Below are positions 62,393 to 64,000 of a DNA stretch of 64,000 nt, in pieces (within the stretch, counting starts at the first letter, position 1; each line of letters opens with the position of its first letter). The DNA is from Meiothermus sp. (lineage in GTDB: Bacteria; Deinococcota; Deinococci; Deinococcales; Thermaceae): positions 372,001 to 436,000 of the forward strand of contig NZ_BPIJ01000001.1 in assembly GCF_026004055.1 (NCBI RefSeq), given 5' to 3'. The translations under genes and the position numbers were made by a program. A model generated the notes under the pieces. That model was not told the DNA's origin and made no database searches. It saw nothing but the letters and a program-made list of their open reading frames with translations.

Positions 62393-63994
62393 ATGCTCGA
62401 GACCGGACGGCTCCGGGCCATCAATCCGCCCCGCGAAGCCCCGCAGTTCACCCCCGCCCTACTGGAACGGCTGGCAAAGCGGGTATCGCTATGGGGCGAG
62501 CGGCCCCGTCAGACCCTGTACGCACCCTTCGACGGAAGCGTACTGGGAACCATCCCGATTTGCATTCCCGAGGATGCCCAGCAAGCTGTTCAACGAGCCA
62601 GAACTGCCCAGGCCGCATGGGCTAAAGTAGATCCTAGAGTCCGGGCGCGTATTATGCTGCGCTTTCACGACCTGCTCTTGGAGCGCCAGCCCGAAATCCT
62701 CGACCTGACCCAGTACGAAACCGGCAAGGCCCGCCGCGATGCCCAGGAGGAGCTTCTGGACTCGGCCATCGTGGCGCAGTTCTACGCTACCCGCAGCCCC
62801 GGCTGGCTGCGCCCCCGGCGTACCGGCGGAACCTTTGTGGGCCTGACCCAGACCTGGGAGTACCGCCATCCGGTGGGAGTGGTGGGGGTTATCGCACCCT
62901 GGAACTACCCGTTGGTTATGGCGGTGAGTGAGCCGATTCCGGCCCTGATGGCCGGCAACGCGGTGGTATTGAAGCCCGACCCCCAGACCACCTTTACGGC
63001 TTTGTGGGTTCAGGCCCTAATGGAAGAAGCGGGGCTGCCGCCCGAGCTGTTTCAGATTGTGACCGGCGGGGCGGAGGTGGGGGCGGCGTTGGTGGCCTCG
63101 GCCGACTTCATCGCCCTGACCGGCAGCACCCCCACCGGGCGCAAGGTGGCCCGGCAGGCCGGGGAGCGGCTGATTGGGGTGAGCCTCGAGCTCGGTGGCA
63201 AAAACCCCATGCTGGTGCTGGAGGATGCCAACCTCGAGGCCGCCGTGGACGGGGCCATTCACGGGGCCTTTGCCAATGCAGGGCAGCTTTGTGTCTCGCT
63301 CGAGCGCATCTTTGTCCACGAAAAGGTCTTCGAGGCCTTCACCAAGCGCTTTGTGGAAAAAACCTTGGCCCTGCGGCTGGGGGCCACCCTCGACCACCGC
63401 TCGCAGATGGGCTCCCTGACCGTGCAGCGGCAGTTCGACACGGTGCTGGCCCACGTGCAGGACGCGGTATCCAAGGGCGCTAAGGTGCTTTTGGGCGGGC
63501 GACCTCGGCCCGACCTGGGGCCCCTCTTCTTCGAGCCCACCATCCTGACCGACGTAACCCCCGCGATGCGTGTGTACGCCGAGGAAACCTTTGGCCCGGT
63601 GGTGAGCCTGTACAAGTTTAGCGACCTCGAGCAGGTGCTCACCCTCATCAACCAGAGCGAGTATGGCCTCAATGCCAGCGTATGGACCCAAAACCTCCGC
63701 AAAGGCCGTGAGGTGGCCGCCCGCATCCAGGCCGGAACCGTGAATATCAACGAGAGCTACGCCGCCGCCTGGGCCTCGATGGATGCCACCATGGGGGGCT
63801 TCAAGGCCTCGGGGCTGGGGCGACGGCACGGCAAAGAGGGGCTCTATCGCTTTACCGAGGTACAGACCATCGCCATCGAGCGATTAATACCCGTCACCGG
63901 CCCGACCTGGCTTCCGAGGGGCTGGTACGGGCGCATCGTGACCGCAGCGCTGCGGACTCTTAAGACACTAGCCCGGCTGTGGTACCGGGTTTAG
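62393..63994 (+). CDS. Succinate-semialdehyde-type aldehyde dehydrogenase
   Basis: A 533-residue NAD(P)-dependent aldehyde dehydrogenase. Motifs: A-P-W-N-Y-P-L (cofactor), F-I-A-L-T-G-S-T-P-T-G, L-E-L-G-G-K-N-P (Glu), and catalytic Cys in N-A-G-Q-L-C-V-S-L-E-R. The roughly 30-residue N-terminal and 30-residue C-terminal extensions resemble the GabD2 type of succinate-semialdehyde dehydrogenase, but substrate is uncertain. It diverges from the mal genes and ends seven bases before the window edge. Confidence 0.82.
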   Translation: MLETGRLRAINPPREAPQFTPALLERLAKRVSLWGERPRQTLYAPFDGSVLGTIPICIPEDAQQAVQRARTAQAAWAKVDPRVRARIMLRFHDLLLERQPEILDLTQYETGKARRDAQEELLDSAIVAQFYATRSPGWLRPRRTGGTFVGLTQTWEYRHPVGVVGVIAPWNYPLVMAVSEPIPALMAGNAVVLKPDPQTTFTALWVQALMEEAGLPPELFQIVTGGAEVGAALVASADFIALTGSTPTGRKVARQAGERLIGVSLELGGKNPMLVLEDANLEAAVDGAIHGAFANAGQLCVSLERIFVHEKVFEAFTKRFVEKTLALRLGATLDHRSQMGSLTVQRQFDTVLAHVQDAVSKGAKVLLGGRPRPDLGPLFFEPTILTDVTPAMRVYAEETFGPVVSLYKFSDLEQVLTLINQSEYGLNASVWTQNLRKGREVAARIQAGTVNINESYAAAWASMDATMGGFKASGLGRRHGKEGLYRFTEVQTIAIERLIPVTGPTWLPRGWYGRIVTAALRTLKTLARLWYRV

Positions 63995-64000
63995 GAGGTA

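Overview
The window looks like chromosomal DNA of a thermophilic member of the Deinococcota, most likely Meiothermus or a close Thermus relative. Evidence: moderately high GC, many GTG starts and ATGA overlaps, promoters sitting only a few bases before the start codon, a narC-narG-narH-narJ-narI-narK operon facing a two-gene regulatory operon that matches dnrS-dnrT of the Thermus nitrate respiration element, and Thermus-like hpa, paa, mal and bamA genes. The genus is inferred from protein resemblance, not from an rRNA gene.

Layout. (1) 1-2829: a cut-off paaZ (phenylacetate catabolism) with a PaaR-like operator, then both E1 subunits of a 2-oxoacid dehydrogenase. (2) 3509-17660: nitrate respiration island. 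The minus-strand operon runs from 14241 to 3509 and encodes a 64-residue protein, diheme NarC, NarGHJI, NarK1, a small beta-carbonic anhydrase and NarK2. Divergent dnrS-dnrT, a cupin and a truncated ywiC lie on the plus strand. (3) 17821-26706: iron-type binding protein, then housekeeping genes (glycosyltransferase, rseP, dxr, cdsA, frr, pyrH, tsf, rpsB) on the minus strand and tRNA-Ala(UGC). (4) 27166-39954: FAD oxidoreductase, VWA protein, alpha/beta hydrolase, bamA, DivIVA protein, yggS, purine nucleoside phosphorylase, an arginyltransferase-like protein, fdhF/ydeP-type oxidoreductase and fdhD. (5) 40508-48274: 4-hydroxyphenylacetate cluster (hpaD, C, B, E, G, a DapA-family aldolase, divergent hpaR) interrupted by a vapBC module. 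(6) 48276-63994: GNAT, ABC-F ATPase, surE, a two-component system, an IS630 remnant, mutS2, a maltodextrin module (GH13 enzyme, malG, malF) and an aldehyde dehydrogenase.

Mobile and repeated DNA. Three copies of a 335-340 bp non-coding element (3170-3509, 40161-40495, 49078-49412) have terminal inverted repeats GTGGTCTGGTAAC; two sit in CTAG with duplicated TA, as IS630-type elements do. Copies 2 and 3 differ at only about three positions, so movement was recent. There are also two transposase fragments and a palindromic interspersed repeat.

How the genes work together. NarK1/NarK2 would exchange nitrate and nitrite, NarGHI reduces nitrate with electrons from quinol and NarC, NarJ matures the enzyme, and DnrS/DnrT would switch the operon on in low oxygen. 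The most unusual points are the carbonic anhydrase inside the nitrate transport genes, the cysteine-rich sensor part of DnrS, and an 11-bp-period heptamer repeat in the dnrS/nar intergenic region that fits a SARP-type binding site.
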